Positions 12,561-30,091 of a stretch of DNA of 64,000 nt are shown in pieces. Origin of the DNA: Paralichthys olivaceus (taxonomy: Eukaryota; Chordata; Actinopteri; Pleuronectiformes; Paralichthyidae); assembly GCF_024713975.1 (NCBI RefSeq), contig NC_091112.1:6820501-6884500 (forward strand), read 5' to 3'. Position numbers and translations under genes: made by a program. The notes under the pieces were generated by a model. The model made no database searches, was not told the DNA's origin, and saw nothing but the letters and a program-made list of their open reading frames with translations. Positions within the stretch are counted from its first letter, which is position 1; each line of letters starts with the position of its first letter.

Positions 12561-12905
12561 TCTGCTGCACGGACAAACAAAGCTTGTGGGTTAATCACGT
12601 AAAGTCTCCAATACAGGCTAGGCTAACGTTAGCTTGCAGGGTAGCGAGCTAACGTTAACGTTGCGCTGCTGCGGGTAAACAAACAGGACCGTTTACTGAA
12701 ACACGTGAAACTCCGATGGGACTGCTACTGTGTCTATTTTACCAAACAATGTTGATATGAAGGAAAAATGAGAAACGCAAACTGATGTTACCCTCTGTTG
12801 ACATCAATGTCACATGCAGCAGCCGGCTGTGCTTAAACCTCGTGTGTGCAGGCAGCGCCGCCTACCGGACAGGAGGAGCTGAACTCGCTTCACGCATGCG
12901 CAGTT
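12561..12905 (-). promoter_or_regulatory. mrpl24 5' UTR and promoter with NRF-1-like site
   Basis: This CpG-richer stretch lies immediately upstream of the mrpl24 start codon. On the minus strand, 12902-12892 reads TGCGCATGCGT, a near-perfect NRF-1 element; NRF-1 is known to drive nuclear genes for mitochondrial proteins. At 12621-12663 the palindromic motif CTAACGTTAG occurs, with further GCTAACG copies; the same motif recurs in other promoters in this window. Confidence 0.55.
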
Positions 12906-15139
12906 GCAAAACAAGATTGAAGTTTTGGCAGGTCAGAATTATGAATAAGTTCTTTATTACTCACGACAAGCTTTACAACATGCACGTACAATTGTTAAAT
13001 ACAATGAAAATAACTAAAAGTTCAAAAATATGTAGATATTTCATTTCTTACCAGCTGTTAGTTTTGATTGCTTTAAAAATGATTTTAATCAACATATTGT
13101 ATTAACTTCCTACTGAATCCAACAAAGCAGTTTCCTGCCAGTGAATTTACATTGAGGAATATGGAAGTATGCCATCATAACTATAAGAATAAAGGGATAG
13201 ATGCATTTGTAACCCGAGTTAAAGTGGGAAAATATACATGTATAATTAATTAGGCTTGTTTGGTTTGAACATGATTATTTGAGGTGTGTTGCAGACAGAG
13301 GAAGTGAATCATCAACATTACACAAGCATGATTTATTGGTTATAAACATGACAAACAAGAGGGTTTTTGTAATCAACTGGTTTATTAAATGGACTGGCAA
13401 CTACAACATTAAACTAAGGAGCAGATTAAGATGAATGGCAGCTTCCGAAAGTAACACAGAAAGCTAAACCAAGAATTACACTTTATACCAATTTATATCC
13501 TCGGAATTAACAGCAGATCTGAGTGGGGAACTGAGAGCGTTTCATATTTTGAAACCAGTGGTGTGGTGAAGGTGGTTGGCCATCTTAGACAAAACAGCAA
13601 GAAATTGGTTCACTTTTATGAGCTGTGATTTCCCTTAAGATTTGTAATTTGATCAACTGTGGCTTCATGTTGCCGAATATAGAACACTGAAGCAATGACT
13701 AGGACATCCAGGTAACATGGTGAAAAGGCCAAGTATTTAAAGATAAAAACAACTTGTACCTTAAAAATTACATACAGCGGAAAATAACAACACCACATAT
13801 TAATCACATTTATCGAAGTTTGAACAGGTCAAAACAAATGTTTGAACAAAACACATATTTATAACGTCACAACTTTGTTTCACAGCCAAAATAATAATAA
13901 GACCACTGAAGTAAAACAGACCCATGTTCCAGTTCAAAGGGTCAGAAACAAAAAAAAAAGTCCAAAACTTCAGATTTACACATCGGTCACTCTGCAGATT
14001 CTAATCAAATGTTGGTAACAACGTCAAATACGTATTTCAGAGCTGAAAAAGAAACAGTTTGGTTAAAACCAATTTTTTGTCCAAAATTACATCTCCAGTA
14101 TCAGGCAATGGCAGCATGAATGTGAGCTGAACAGGAAATCGTAAAAGAAGAAACCGAGAGTTGAACTGATGGATGTGAATAAATTCTCCAGATTCTCCAG
14201 ATAAAGAGCTGGCCTAATTTTTTCCCCCTCAAAAATGCCATCACTCCACCTTGAGGTGGTCAAGATGGAGCTCAGACACATCAACTTTCAGAAATGTATT
14301 TCTGCTTTCAATCATCATCCGTTTAATAAATGTACACAGGGACTGTTCAAACCTTAATTAGTTCTTCTGAAATTGGGTTTACATATTTCCTTATTCAATA
14401 TATGTTCAAAAGCCAAGCAGGCCACATGTCGGATCCTGTGCAATTAATCACATAATTTGGTCACCTGCAATGAAGCAAACTATGATGCAACAAAACCTGC
14501 TGAATAAAAACAGCAAACTAGTCAGATTAACGGGGCAGGGAAAACAGAAAGTGCAGATTGTATGTCCTATAAGTGAATACATGATTTAAATGAGGCTGAG
14601 AAGCTAAAAGGAATAAAAGAAAGTAAAACATGTATTTTATGAACTAAAGCTGAAAGCGTGGGTGAATTATTTTTTTTTTCCCTGTACAATATCCATGTTT
14701 TAAAACCATCAAATGGGAACCTTTGTCAAATAAATTTAAATCTTTTCAATTATTTCTTTTCTTGTTTGTACTATATTTTCAGTGTTTATTCCCTGTAAAA
14801 TGAAAAAAAAAAGTTTTGACACCTAGCATTTAGTCTTTGTAATGATGTAATTGCACTTAGAAATAAAAAATATATACACACCAAAATCCCATTTATAAAT
14901 GAGCCTTAAAGTGCTCAGTTCAATTGTTTGAAATCAGATTTGCAAACTTTTTTTGTTTCAGGATATATGATATCCCAAAAATGGTAAATGAGGATTTACT
15001 TTTCTCTCAATACAAACACTTCGGTTGTTTAAAATTTTCCTATGAATTAAACAGCTGAAATCTGGTATCCTGCAGTGAACCAAGTGGATGCTTCCACTCC
15101 GAGCGTCAACGGTTCTTCATTTTCTTTTGTGACTTGATG
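12906..15139 (-). other. hdgf 3' UTR and short intergenic gap
   Basis: No protein-coding exon is apparent. The sequence is AT-rich and follows the hdgf stop codon. Minus-strand AATAAA signals occur at 13386-13381 and 13337-13332, so the 3' UTR is probably about 1.8 kb. About 0.4-0.5 kb then separates it from the mrpl24 promoter. Confidence 0.5.
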
Positions 15140-20491
<5,352 letters not shown>

Positions 20492-23400
20492 ATGTCTCTA
20501 GTCGCGTATGGCAGCAGTGATGACAGCGACTCAGAGGAGACCTCCACCTCTGCGGCAGCGCAGAGCAGAGGCGGCTCAGGAGGGCTCTTCTCTCTGCTGC
20601 CTGCTCCCAAAAAGTCTGCATCTGCAGGAAGGAACGATGGACCGATCCGGGAGACAAGAGTCAAGCCTTCACTTCAGGACTGCGCGTCAGACGACCACCT
20701 GGATCTTCAGTCATCTAAAGGAGGCTTCCTGTCCAGTCTCCCCAAACCCAGGAAGCGAACAGAGCCTGTCAAGATCACCGTGCCACAGATCCAGAGACAG
20801 GATGTGAGAACTGAGATTATGTCACATTGAAGCTCATAATGTAATTAGTTTGTAATTTATAATCTATGTATTTCTTGTCCATAGTCCGATTCTGATGATG
20901 ACGAACCAGCAAAGAAGAAAGTACAACCTCAGGTGAGAAAATCTCTTTCTCTCTCTGACAGGAAACAAAAATGTTTCAGATAATACAGGAGTAATTCAGC
21001 CATGATGTCTGACCCATTTGCATAGTTAAACAACAGTGATTCCCTGAATTCACCGGTCCCCTTTCTATCCATATCTTGTCTCCTCCAGGGTACGGGCTCA
21101 GGCCTGTCTGCCCTTCTACCAAAGCCCAAAAACCTGACAGTGAAGGAGCTCGCCAGACCCCTGATTCCCCACACACTAACTAAAAGACAAGAACCCAAAG
21201 GATCCAAGCCTGGAGCGCCCGCTCAGGGTCTGCTCGGTTCTAGTGCGTCTCCCTCTGCCATTAAAGCAGCAGCAAAGTCGGCTGCCCTGCAGGTTGCAAG
21301 ACAAATAGCCACCGACGACCAGGACGAGGAGGAAATAACCCCACAGAACTACTTCTCCCTATGTGAAAGCTCCCAGCCTCTTCCCGCAGTCATCCCGAGC
21401 TTAGACCCTGAGCCAGTAGCCCCCGCAGAGCCTCTTTCTATCGCAGCCGCTGATGAGCCTGGTCAGTCTGATGCCCCTCTTGACTTTGGGGGCAGCCAAG
21501 AGGGAGCCGGTGCATGGGGAGGTCAATATTCTCAGTATCAGCAGCCCATGACAGGTCCAGAGGCTTGTCCTCAGGTAAACATTATTTTGCATCTTATAAC
21601 TGAATGACCTGATTTTTCAGAATGGCTTTAAACTAAAGATTACAAGCTTTTCCAAAAATCAGGACCTTATTTGAACTATTGATTTGGTCTGAGTGCTGTC
21701 ATGGAAACCTTCACTGCTGAGTCATGCATGATCCTGCAGTTATTTATTATCATAGCACAAGAATGACACATTAAAAAATAATTGGATTTTTTCTGTGTAT
21801 TTATAATCCATCATACATATTCAGGCCTTCATACTGCAGTATTTATACCAAAGAGGACAATCACCATGCCAATGACATCCCAAACCTTTGCTCTTTCTTG
21901 GGCAGGAATACTATGATGAGTCATATTACCAAGATCCGAACCCTGCATTGTCAGAGGAGGGAGAAGAGCCTGGACAATCTGCCATGTTTGATGATGAAGC
22001 GGTAAGAAGTGCACTGCTTTTTTGTTCCACTGTGTTTGTCTATTTCTTTCTCTAAATATAAGTTCAACAATTACTCTGTAAAATTGTGCTGGGACAATTT
22101 AATTCCCCAATGACACTTTCTTTTTCTTCGTCACTTCAGTTCATGCGGCTGCAGGGGAAAAGAAACAGAGGCAAAGAGGAGGTGAAGTTTCTAGAGATCA
22201 AGGGAGACGACCAGCTGAGCGGCAACCAGCAGTGGATGACGAAGAGCATGACAGAAGAGAAGCAGAACCGTCAGTCCTTCAGCAAGGTGATCTGATCTCT
22301 GTCACTGTGGGGAGTTGGCTGCATATTTACCATGTGTAGGCTCAGGTCTGACAGGTTTGGGTGGGAGAATATTCTTTTGATGTTGAGGCTTTTACCCTGT
22401 TGCAGAGCGCTTGTTTAGTCTTTCATTAAAGAGGAACAGGATACTGGATGCTTTTGATTCATATGGTTGTGGCTGGGAACATTTGAAAAAAGGCTTCCAG
22501 CCAAAAAATCTTTGGCTGGTTGGACAGGATTCTTGTTTTTTTAATGTGAAAATTCAGTGGGTGGACAAATAATTACAAGCACGAGTTTTGTATTGTTATT
22601 TTGTGATAATAATCGTAATTTTTTCCTATTTTCCTGCAGAAAAAGGGAGAACAACCTACAGGACAACAGCGGCGCAAACACCAGATAACGTATCTCATTC
22701 ACCAGGTCAGTGAAGCAAAAGTTCAAATGATACGCGGCATCTATTAAAGTAAATTACATCATGCGTTTACATTCATATGTAAATCAGGGCCTTTTTTTGA
22801 AATAGGGTTTTTGGTAAGAGTATCTTGTACCTGCTGTTCTACCAAAATAATTGTATCACCTTCATCTGACTCAACAGAGATAAGTCAGTGTGGCCCTTGA
22901 CATGCTTCAATAACATATCCACCGAGAAGATACTGTAGCTAAAGCAGGAGCCTATAGTGCAGGATTGTTTTAGCAAAATTTGAAATTCAAAAATTGTTCT
23001 AGCTTGATGTGAAGGGGATGCAGTTTAGAGTGGATGTCAGAGTTTTATTATCAACATACCAGAAGTCCGCACACATCCAGCTCCATGCTATTTTATTTTG
23101 TTGATTTGCAGACCACAGATGGTATTCAGTGGATGAGCACGCAGGATTTATATACTTTGCTGAGCTGTTTTTTTAAAATATATTTAGAGCTTAGAATTTG
23201 TCTGTAAACTCACTTAGCTTTTGGCTTCTCTCAAGAGAAGTTTCTCCCTAAAATTTGTCAACAGGGAATTTTTAATTATATCATGAAGTTTGAAATGTAA
23301 TAATAAAAGATTAAACACTGGAAATGTTCTATTCCCTCATAAAAAAGTCATATTTTTGCTGGAAAGAAATGTTTTGAGATTCAGCTTTGTGAGAATTTCA

Positions 23401-23508
23401 CTGTATTTCTTTTATTCACAGGCGAAGGAGCGTGAGCTGGAGCTGAAGAACAGCTGGGCCGATAACAAGCTGACCCGCCGGCAGACCCAGGCCAAATATG
23501 GTTTCTGA
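20492..23508 (+). CDS. prcc: proline-rich mitotic checkpoint protein PRCC
   Basis: PRCC is a nuclear protein reported to bind the checkpoint protein MAD2L2 and to associate with splicing factors; in human it is a TFE3 fusion partner in papillary renal carcinoma. Seven exons (20492-20803, 20885-20932, 21089-21574, 21906-22001, 22140-22286, 22640-22705, 23422-23508) join in frame to 413 residues, against 491 in human. The start MSLVAYGSSDDSDSEE is the family signature. LSALLPKPKN and the Ala/Pro-rich centre lie in exon 3. The conserved C-terminus includes FLEIKGDDQ, HQITYLIHQ and a last exon rich in charged residues ending in AKYGF. ATG 20492 was chosen over an upstream in-frame non-ATG extension. 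Possible poly(A) signals are at 23743 and 24042. Confidence 0.95.
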
Positions 23509-24829
23509 ATGTCACACTGTGGACTCATGGTGGCATGTGGAAACGCTGGATCAGAAAGTAGAGAATTCCAGATTCCCTGAACAAACAGAAGGATGTTTTT
23601 TTTGGGGGGGGGTAGAAATACCGTAATACAGATTTTCCCTCTTCGGCTCAATCCACCTTTTGCTCGACTGATAAGTTGTTACTCCCACAGCGAAACTCAA
23701 GATACAGACGTTAACCTCTCCTTTTGTCCATAGTTTATCTTAAATAAACCGTAACTTCACTTATTTTCTAAACCAGCACATCTACAAACTGTACAACAGT
23801 GCAACTGTGTTTTGAAGGTATCTTTGGTCAGTCGGTGGTAGATAAGAGAAGATGTAATGTGACCCTGAATTGGCCATCACAAATGTTTTCTTTTGAATGT
23901 GTATCCTTCCGGTTCATGATGGTGAACATTACTGTATGTTTCCTTTGTTCTGTGATGACCCGATAGAAAAGGTTTGGTTTTCTGGCAATAGAAACACAGA
24001 TATACATATTTATACACTGAATCAACAACTTTGTAAAGAAAAATAAAGATGTTGGAAAAAAAACACGTTGATTTGCTTGCAGAAGTTTTTCATATCCGTT
24101 TTTCTTCTTTATTTTTAATAAATAAATTGCCAGAGAACCAAACATGCTTTTCAGTCTCAGTGCTGATGCTGCTCAAGAAGCACCAGGTTTCGTTTCAACA
24201 TCTTTCAGGACCTTTACCTCAGTTTTACGTGGCTGACTCCAGCATGCATCTTTCAGTTTCAGTATTTTGCTCAAATCCCAATAAACTTTAGTCCTGAATT
24301 GATGAGTTCTTTAACGGTACCTCGACCCCAAGATCCTAATGTTTTATTAAACCTGGATGAGAGGAGGCTTGTTCTAGATTTCTTTCTGCTGCTCCAGTTT
24401 TAGACAAATCTGGTGTCAAAATGAATTAGAAATATCTGTATGTGGGTTGTCCACTGCTAGTACGCCAGAATGTTTGAGGGAAAATGCTTAATTAGTTGGA
24501 AACTGCTGGAATAGACCTTATTTCTTTACCTTTTGTTATGCGTGTTGTGTCGTTAAAATTTGATCAATAAATTTTTCCTTTCCTGGCTCCGTACCTTTGA
24601 AGATCACAGATTTATAAATCACTACTAGAATCACAATGATGCAGGCATTACACATGGTAAAATATTTAAATCATGTTAGACTTTAATCCTCCACGAGTTC
24701 TTTGACACTGCAGTTTCCATTCATTTGAAACCTTTCTGAAAAGAGTCCTTGTGTTTCTATGCAGGTATAATGTGTATTTTAGACAAACAATCCATTTTCA
24801 GTTGTGTGAACATCTTCATTTTAAGTCCT
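23509..24829. other. convergent 3' UTRs of prcc and mrpl9
   Basis: prcc (+) and mrpl9 (-) end tail to tail here. Plus-strand AATAAA occurs at 23743, 24042 and 24566. Minus-strand AATAAA occurs at 24347-24342, with others nearer 24110. Transcripts using the distal signals would overlap as natural antisense tails. A G-run (GGGGGGGGG) sits near 23603-23611. No additional coding exon was seen. Confidence 0.5.
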
Positions 24830-27104
24830 TCAGTCTTTTTTCGGGCTGTCACTAGGCGGTGCTGTTGTATCTTGAGTTGTCTGTGTATCTGAGATTGTTT
24901 CTTGAGCTGCAGAAGCTTCTGCTGAGGCTGAATCTTGACCAGCTTGAATCACGGAGTCTTTACCAGCTTCAGCCTCCACTGCTGCGTCAGAAACAGCCTC
25001 CATAAGAACTTCATCTGCTTCAGCAGCCGCTGCAGTTTGTGCGGCCGCCGCCTCTTGCTGCTGCTTTTGTCTCTTCATCTGCCGCTGATAAGATGCAGAT
25101 GGGTCTTCATATGGCATCAGTGACATTGGGACACGGACAGTGTTTATTCCATTAACCTAGATAATAAAAAAGATTAAGAATTCTGGCAGGACAACAGCAA
25201 AAACTGCTGTCAAGTTAATGCGGCTGCTGCATTTTGTAATAACATAAAAATGATTACTGTCATGCTATATTACAAATGTGATGGCTCCGTATTATTTCCA
25301 TGAGAACAAACTCATTTCAAACAACTAACCACTACAGCTTGGAGCTACATGCATGTGATGCAAAGAAAAAGAACATCTCTTACCGTCACTTCACACCAAT
25401 AGTCGCCCAACTCCTTGATTGGTTCAAATGGAAGAGTCAGTGCATGAGGTGGCACGACAACTCCCAGCTAAGAAAAAGGTTTTAATAAAGTTACACAATG
25501 ACAGAGACACTTGTCAAACAGCCCATTTCTTAAAGTTCCGACCGGATAATGTAACGTAGGGGACGTACAGGTTAAAATGAGGATGCAAAATCAAAGACTG
25601 ACATACCTTCTTTAGAAACTGTCGGCAGACGACCTCTTTAGTGAGCTGGAATTCCTCAGAGGGCATTTTGTTTATCTGCAGCTTTGAGCGTTTGAGGAAA
25701 TCTAGTGTCTGTAAGAAAAACCCACCAGGAAACATTTGTTGGAAAACTGTTGACCCGTTGTCACATGTTAATATCTGCGTCTGAGACAGAAGAGCCTGGT
25801 AGTGAGGAGGACAGTCTTTGAAGGGTCAAACACAAGACTCACCATTTGTGCAGTTCGGGTTTGGATTCTGTCCTCTGGTCTCCCCTCACGCAGAAGCTGT
25901 GGGTAGAAAAAAGAAGGTGATAATGATAAATAGCTCTGTGGTGTAATGTGATGGAGAAATGAAACAACATCATGGAGCAGTACTCACTCTTAACTCCTCC
26001 TCGAACATCTGTTTGTTCTCTGGTGATGAATACACTGCGAGACCCTGTGGCAGCAGCTTGTTTCTGCCGATTGATTTTTTCACAAACACAGTGTCTCCTC
26101 GTCCACCGAGCTCTGTCAGAACAAACAAGACATGTTGACGGTGCAAACAGAAGCCAATATTTCTGATATTAGGCCTTTAATATATTTCACTACTTCCTCT
26201 GAAGCTCTAAGTCCCAAACAATCCTGATGGATCAGTTAAATACACTGAAGATACTCACTCGGTACAGTCTGAGTCAGAATGAGCTCCATCTTCTCGCTGG
26301 GGGCCCTTTTGGTGTCTTCAACTACCTTGTAGATTCTGTGCCTTCGGGGGTGAAGCCTCGGCGGGCTGCCTATTTTGGACAAGGGGACCTTCCACCATCG
26401 CTCCACCACAACTGTGTTCTGTGGAAAACATCAGGCACCAGAAAATGATGTCACACACTTTCAAGTCTTCTGTCGTGTCCAGGGGGAAAACCAGGTGACC
26501 TGTGTCCTGTGCAATGCTTCAGACTATTTTGCAAACAGCCCCACAAATACTTGATTTATTATCACACCTTTTGGCAGCACCGTCACAGATCCTTTTGAAA
26601 AACCAATGGAACCTAATTTTTAAGTTTCTAATTAAGATTTGACAGGAAAAGACCCTGTAGGGAAATGGAAGTAAAGTGGAAATGGTCACTGATGGTGGAG
26701 GAAATCTACTTGATGGAAAAGCTGATACACATTGTGAGACTGCAAGAAATATACATTATCCCGAAGGACACTGGAAATGATTATTATGGTCTGTGCAGGA
26801 TCACTGCAGTGGGTTTCACTGAAGGAGCTCAGTAATAGAGTTGTGTGTTTTATGGGATTTGTGAGGTTTTCCCAGAGCCACACAGTTGTTTTGTATGTTG
26901 TAGGACTATAAATGCAAGTTTGAGAACATGTCCAACTTCTCGTTCAGTCAGGTTTTTATTCAACAACGCAAAGACCAAGCTTGAGGTGAAAAACACACAA
27001 TGAATGATTTAGTATCAGTCACTGACCTGAGCAGGAGTCAGAGATAAACTCCTGACAGAAGCAGCGAGCGCATCGTGAAGGACGCGGCGGCCTGAGCTCC
27101 ACAT
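24830..27104 (-). CDS. mrpl9: mitochondrial large ribosomal subunit protein bL9m
   Basis: MRPL9 is the mitochondrial counterpart of bacterial ribosomal protein L9. Seven exons (27104-27027, 26418-26259, 26112-25988, 25896-25843, 25708-25607, 25467-25384, 25156-24830) join in frame to 309 residues. Family hallmarks are [30 protein letters not shown], the L9 signature [31 protein letters not shown] and [20 protein letters not shown]. After VPMS the human protein has only about 30 more residues; here about 97 residues rich in Gln, Ala, Glu and Ser/Thr end in SPKKD. The first exon starts MWSSGRRVL, consistent with a mitochondrial presequence. The promoter side has a CTAGCTAACC motif near 27245. 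Confidence 0.93.
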
Positions 27105-27347
27105 GTTCCCGCAACACCGCAGACAAACACCGCGTAGCAGGTTCGTACAGACGAATCTCCACGAGGTTAAATATCGTCTCTGTGTGTTTAATTTATCCCG
27201 GAGTGGATCCGACTGTCACCGATTAGGTGACCGCAGCAAACACGCTAGCTAACCAGCGTCGCTTTCTAGTGACGTCAAAGGACCCCGCGCACCTGCAACA
27301 GCTGCCCCGAACAAAGCCTGAAATTTAAATCACCACCTTAGAAAATG

Positions 27348-27403
27348 AAAGATAGATAAATAAATAGAAATAGATAGACAGATAGATAGATAGATAGATA
27401 GAC

Positions 27404-27486
<83 letters not shown>

Positions 27487-27528
27487 TAGATAGACAGACA
27501 GACAGACAGATAGATACAGAGATAGATT
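27348..27528. repeat. GATA/GACA compound microsatellite
   Basis: About 180 bases of tandem GATA tetramers with interspersed blocks of GACA. The reading frame over it encodes only repeated Tyr-Leu-Ser-Ile. GATA/GACA (Bkm-type) repeats are common in vertebrates and are usually length-polymorphic. Confidence 0.95.
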
Positions 27529-27798
27529 TTTTGTTTTAATAGTCATATACATAATATTAACCCATTTTATTTGTATAGAAAGTCAAAAACTCAAACACAC
27601 ATTACAGAGAATTTAAAATAAAGACAGAAATTTAGAAACACAATTTTTTTTTAAATTGCATAATCTTTAGAGTCCTTGTCAGAAAATCAGAATTCATGCA
27701 ATTTGTAAAAGAATATTAAAAAATGTGATGTAAAGACAGAGCTGCCATGTGAGCTGTAACAGAAAAACAACATGTCATACTTTGACATGTGAAAATAT

Positions 27799-27821
27799 AC
27801 ACACACACACACACACACACA
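27799..27821. repeat. (AC)n microsatellite
   Basis: A perfect AC run of about eleven units in the gap between mrpl9 and the TMEM272-like gene. Confidence 0.9.
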
Positions 27822-28049
27822 TGGGCGAGGGTGTCTGATGTTGAAAGACCTGAAACACCCAGATTACATCACTGATGATGTGTTCAGGAGCATCTGAGAG
27901 ATGTGCTTTATCCAGTGATTGAAAGCCATTTTTACAACTACTTTATAATTATACAAAAAACAGAAATAATTTAAAAAAATAACCCGAAGCAACAGGAGCA
28001 GAATTTATCAAATTTGGGGAAATTTTCACTACACAAACCTGGATTTATT

Positions 28050-29070
28050 TCACACATCACCAACTGTGTATTCTGCAGAATCGCGTATAGAACCATATAA
28101 AGTGTTGCGGTTGGGAATCAAATGGCGTCTTGCCCTCACAGTCTTGCAGCAGGTCAGTACAGCCAAGCAACAGCCAATGACTAATATGAGCGTCAGAAAG
28201 ATCCACGTGAGGGTGGTGACAGCAAAGGCAAACTGGAAGGTTGTCTTGTGGCAGTACAGAGCTTCTCCTGGTGTGTAGCTGGGAGGATAGACAGAGTAAA
28301 CCCAGGTGGTGCCTGAAGGGAACAGAGAGCAACACTGACATCAATTTCATTCAATTCTGAGTTGAAGACACATCAATCTCACGCAGGATACCATCTTACA
28401 GTAGCAACAACAGAGGAACATGCATTTTCAGGGGCCTTTAACAGTGATTGTCACCAATTTAGTCACAAATACTCACATGTTTTAGAGAAACACTTTGAAA
28501 TCAATGATTTGAGACCAAGTTTTCAAGATTTTTTCGTGTTTTAACCATCATTGAAAGCTAAAATCTGAAACATCTGTCTCCCATTTTTTCCCACCTGCAA
28601 TGAACCAGCAGAAACTGAAGAGGTACATGAGCGTGGTGAACGACAAACTCAGGATGGAGACTGTGCCTTCCCTCCTGTCGCTCCTGGTGTAGGTCAGAGA
28701 AAGACAGAGGAGGCTGGCCGCTCCCATCACCATCAGGAAGACGGGAATGTTGGGTTGTACTGGACAACGGTGCAGATGTGTAGCTCCTGCAGAAAAATAT
28801 GTTTATTGAAGTTTTGACAAATGAATAAGATTCCGGCTTTGGCCAAAAACAACAACATAAAAACACCTACCCAGTCCAATGCCTGCAATCATAACCATCC
28901 ACCAAATAATATTCACCACCACTACAAGAAAGACGGAGAGTCAGCAGGACAGTAAAACAGATTAAACAATGTGAAAGGAAATTAATGTGATGGAGGACAG
29001 GACTCTAACCAAATGTTGAAATCAACACAGCATTTCTAGGAACAAATTCTTCTTCTGGAGACGGATTCAT
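28050..29070 (-). CDS. TMEM272-like four-pass membrane protein
   Basis: Four minus-strand exons (29070-29010, 28921-28871, 28786-28595, 28312-28050) join in frame to 188 residues. The predicted order is a short cytoplasmic N-terminus (MNPSPEEEF), then four hydrophobic segments. TM1 is VVVNIIWWMVMIAGIGL. A Cys-containing loop (HLHRCPVQPNIPVFLM) leads into TM2. TM3 contains FTTLMYLFSFCWFIAG. The second loop has TWVYSVYPPSY and a Cys (YCHKTTF), followed by TM4 around LTWIFLTLILVIGCCLAVL. The CPVQPNIPVFLMVMG motif and overall plan match the TMEM272 family, which is expanded in fish and of unknown function. An AATAAA overlaps the bases just after the stop, probably too close to be the signal used. 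Confidence 0.75.
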
Positions 29071-30091
29071 AATCACTGTAGAGAGACAGGAGATATTAAA
29101 TAAATTATTAAATATCAACCAGAAGATCTGCAGCAGAAGAGTTGTGCTCCTACCTGTTCAGCTGTGAGTGGACACACTTTAAGGCCTTTTTCTTCTTCCA
29201 GGCTTCACTAAGTGGAGAGTTGACACTGGGCAGGATGTTAAGACACGATGTTTCAAGCCAAAGCATTTCAACAACTGTTTCGCAAAACTTTCTGCATCTA
29301 ACTGAGAGGAACTGATGATAAAATGTGTCACTGTTATCTGATATAAACCATCTGCAGGCAACGTGCGCTTTAAGCCACCAACCACACTTGAAATTTTAAA
29401 TTTCACAGGATTCTGTGGTTCACTAGTTAGAGTACACAGTGAGGAAATCATGTATATTCAGCATCAGTGTGGCAAGAAATACTCAGATCTCACAATCATA
29501 CTCTAATATTTCAGTGTTTAATACACATAAACACAAGTTAAAGTGTCTTTTTTCAATGTTGAGTAAACTAATGAAGTGCTTTTAAGGTTAGAGTAAACCA
29601 TGCAGACATAAGAGGTGAAATTAGTTTTCTGCTTCAGGTAGAATGAGGCTCAACTGGAGCAAAGCATGTGTGACAGTTTGGGTTTGACACAAAAGCTGAC
29701 ACACCTGTTCCCTTTGTCTCGGACACGTGGAGACCAGCGAGCCGGGAATAAGACGTTAGAGCCGACTGGCATCTCTGCAGTAGTGACAATGAAACATGGC
29801 TGCATCAAGGTTTACAGGTGATGCACAAGAAAAGTGACCAATAAAACACATGATCTGGTTCCACAGCAGTTTATTACAGCACAAATTCTCCACATGATGC
29901 CATTTATGTGACTTTTATTTTGTCTCCAGTATCTCTGCTGAATGACACAATGACAAGTTCTGTCTGAAGTATAATTTTAATCATGTTTGTTGCTCTAAAG
30001 TTGTTAAGTTATCGAAGCTTCAACTGTATTTGGTTTCCATAGTGATGGTTCTAGTGGATGTGATCTACTGTTCCCTATACTTGATTTTGGC
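29071..30091. other. gap between TMEM272-like and PI-PLC-like genes
   Basis: This contains the upstream region of the TMEM272-like gene and the 3' UTR of the PI-PLC-like gene; minus-strand AATAAA lies near 29875-29870. No coding exon, repeat array or clear promoter element was recognised. Confidence 0.45.

Larger units (their letters stand above)
27105..28049. other. mrpl9 promoter and repeat-rich gap
   Basis: The first 200 bases are CG-richer and should contain the mrpl9 promoter, with a GCTAGCTAACC motif near 27245. The remainder is AT-rich and holds the GATA/GACA and CA microsatellites listed separately. No coding exon was seen. Confidence 0.5.
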
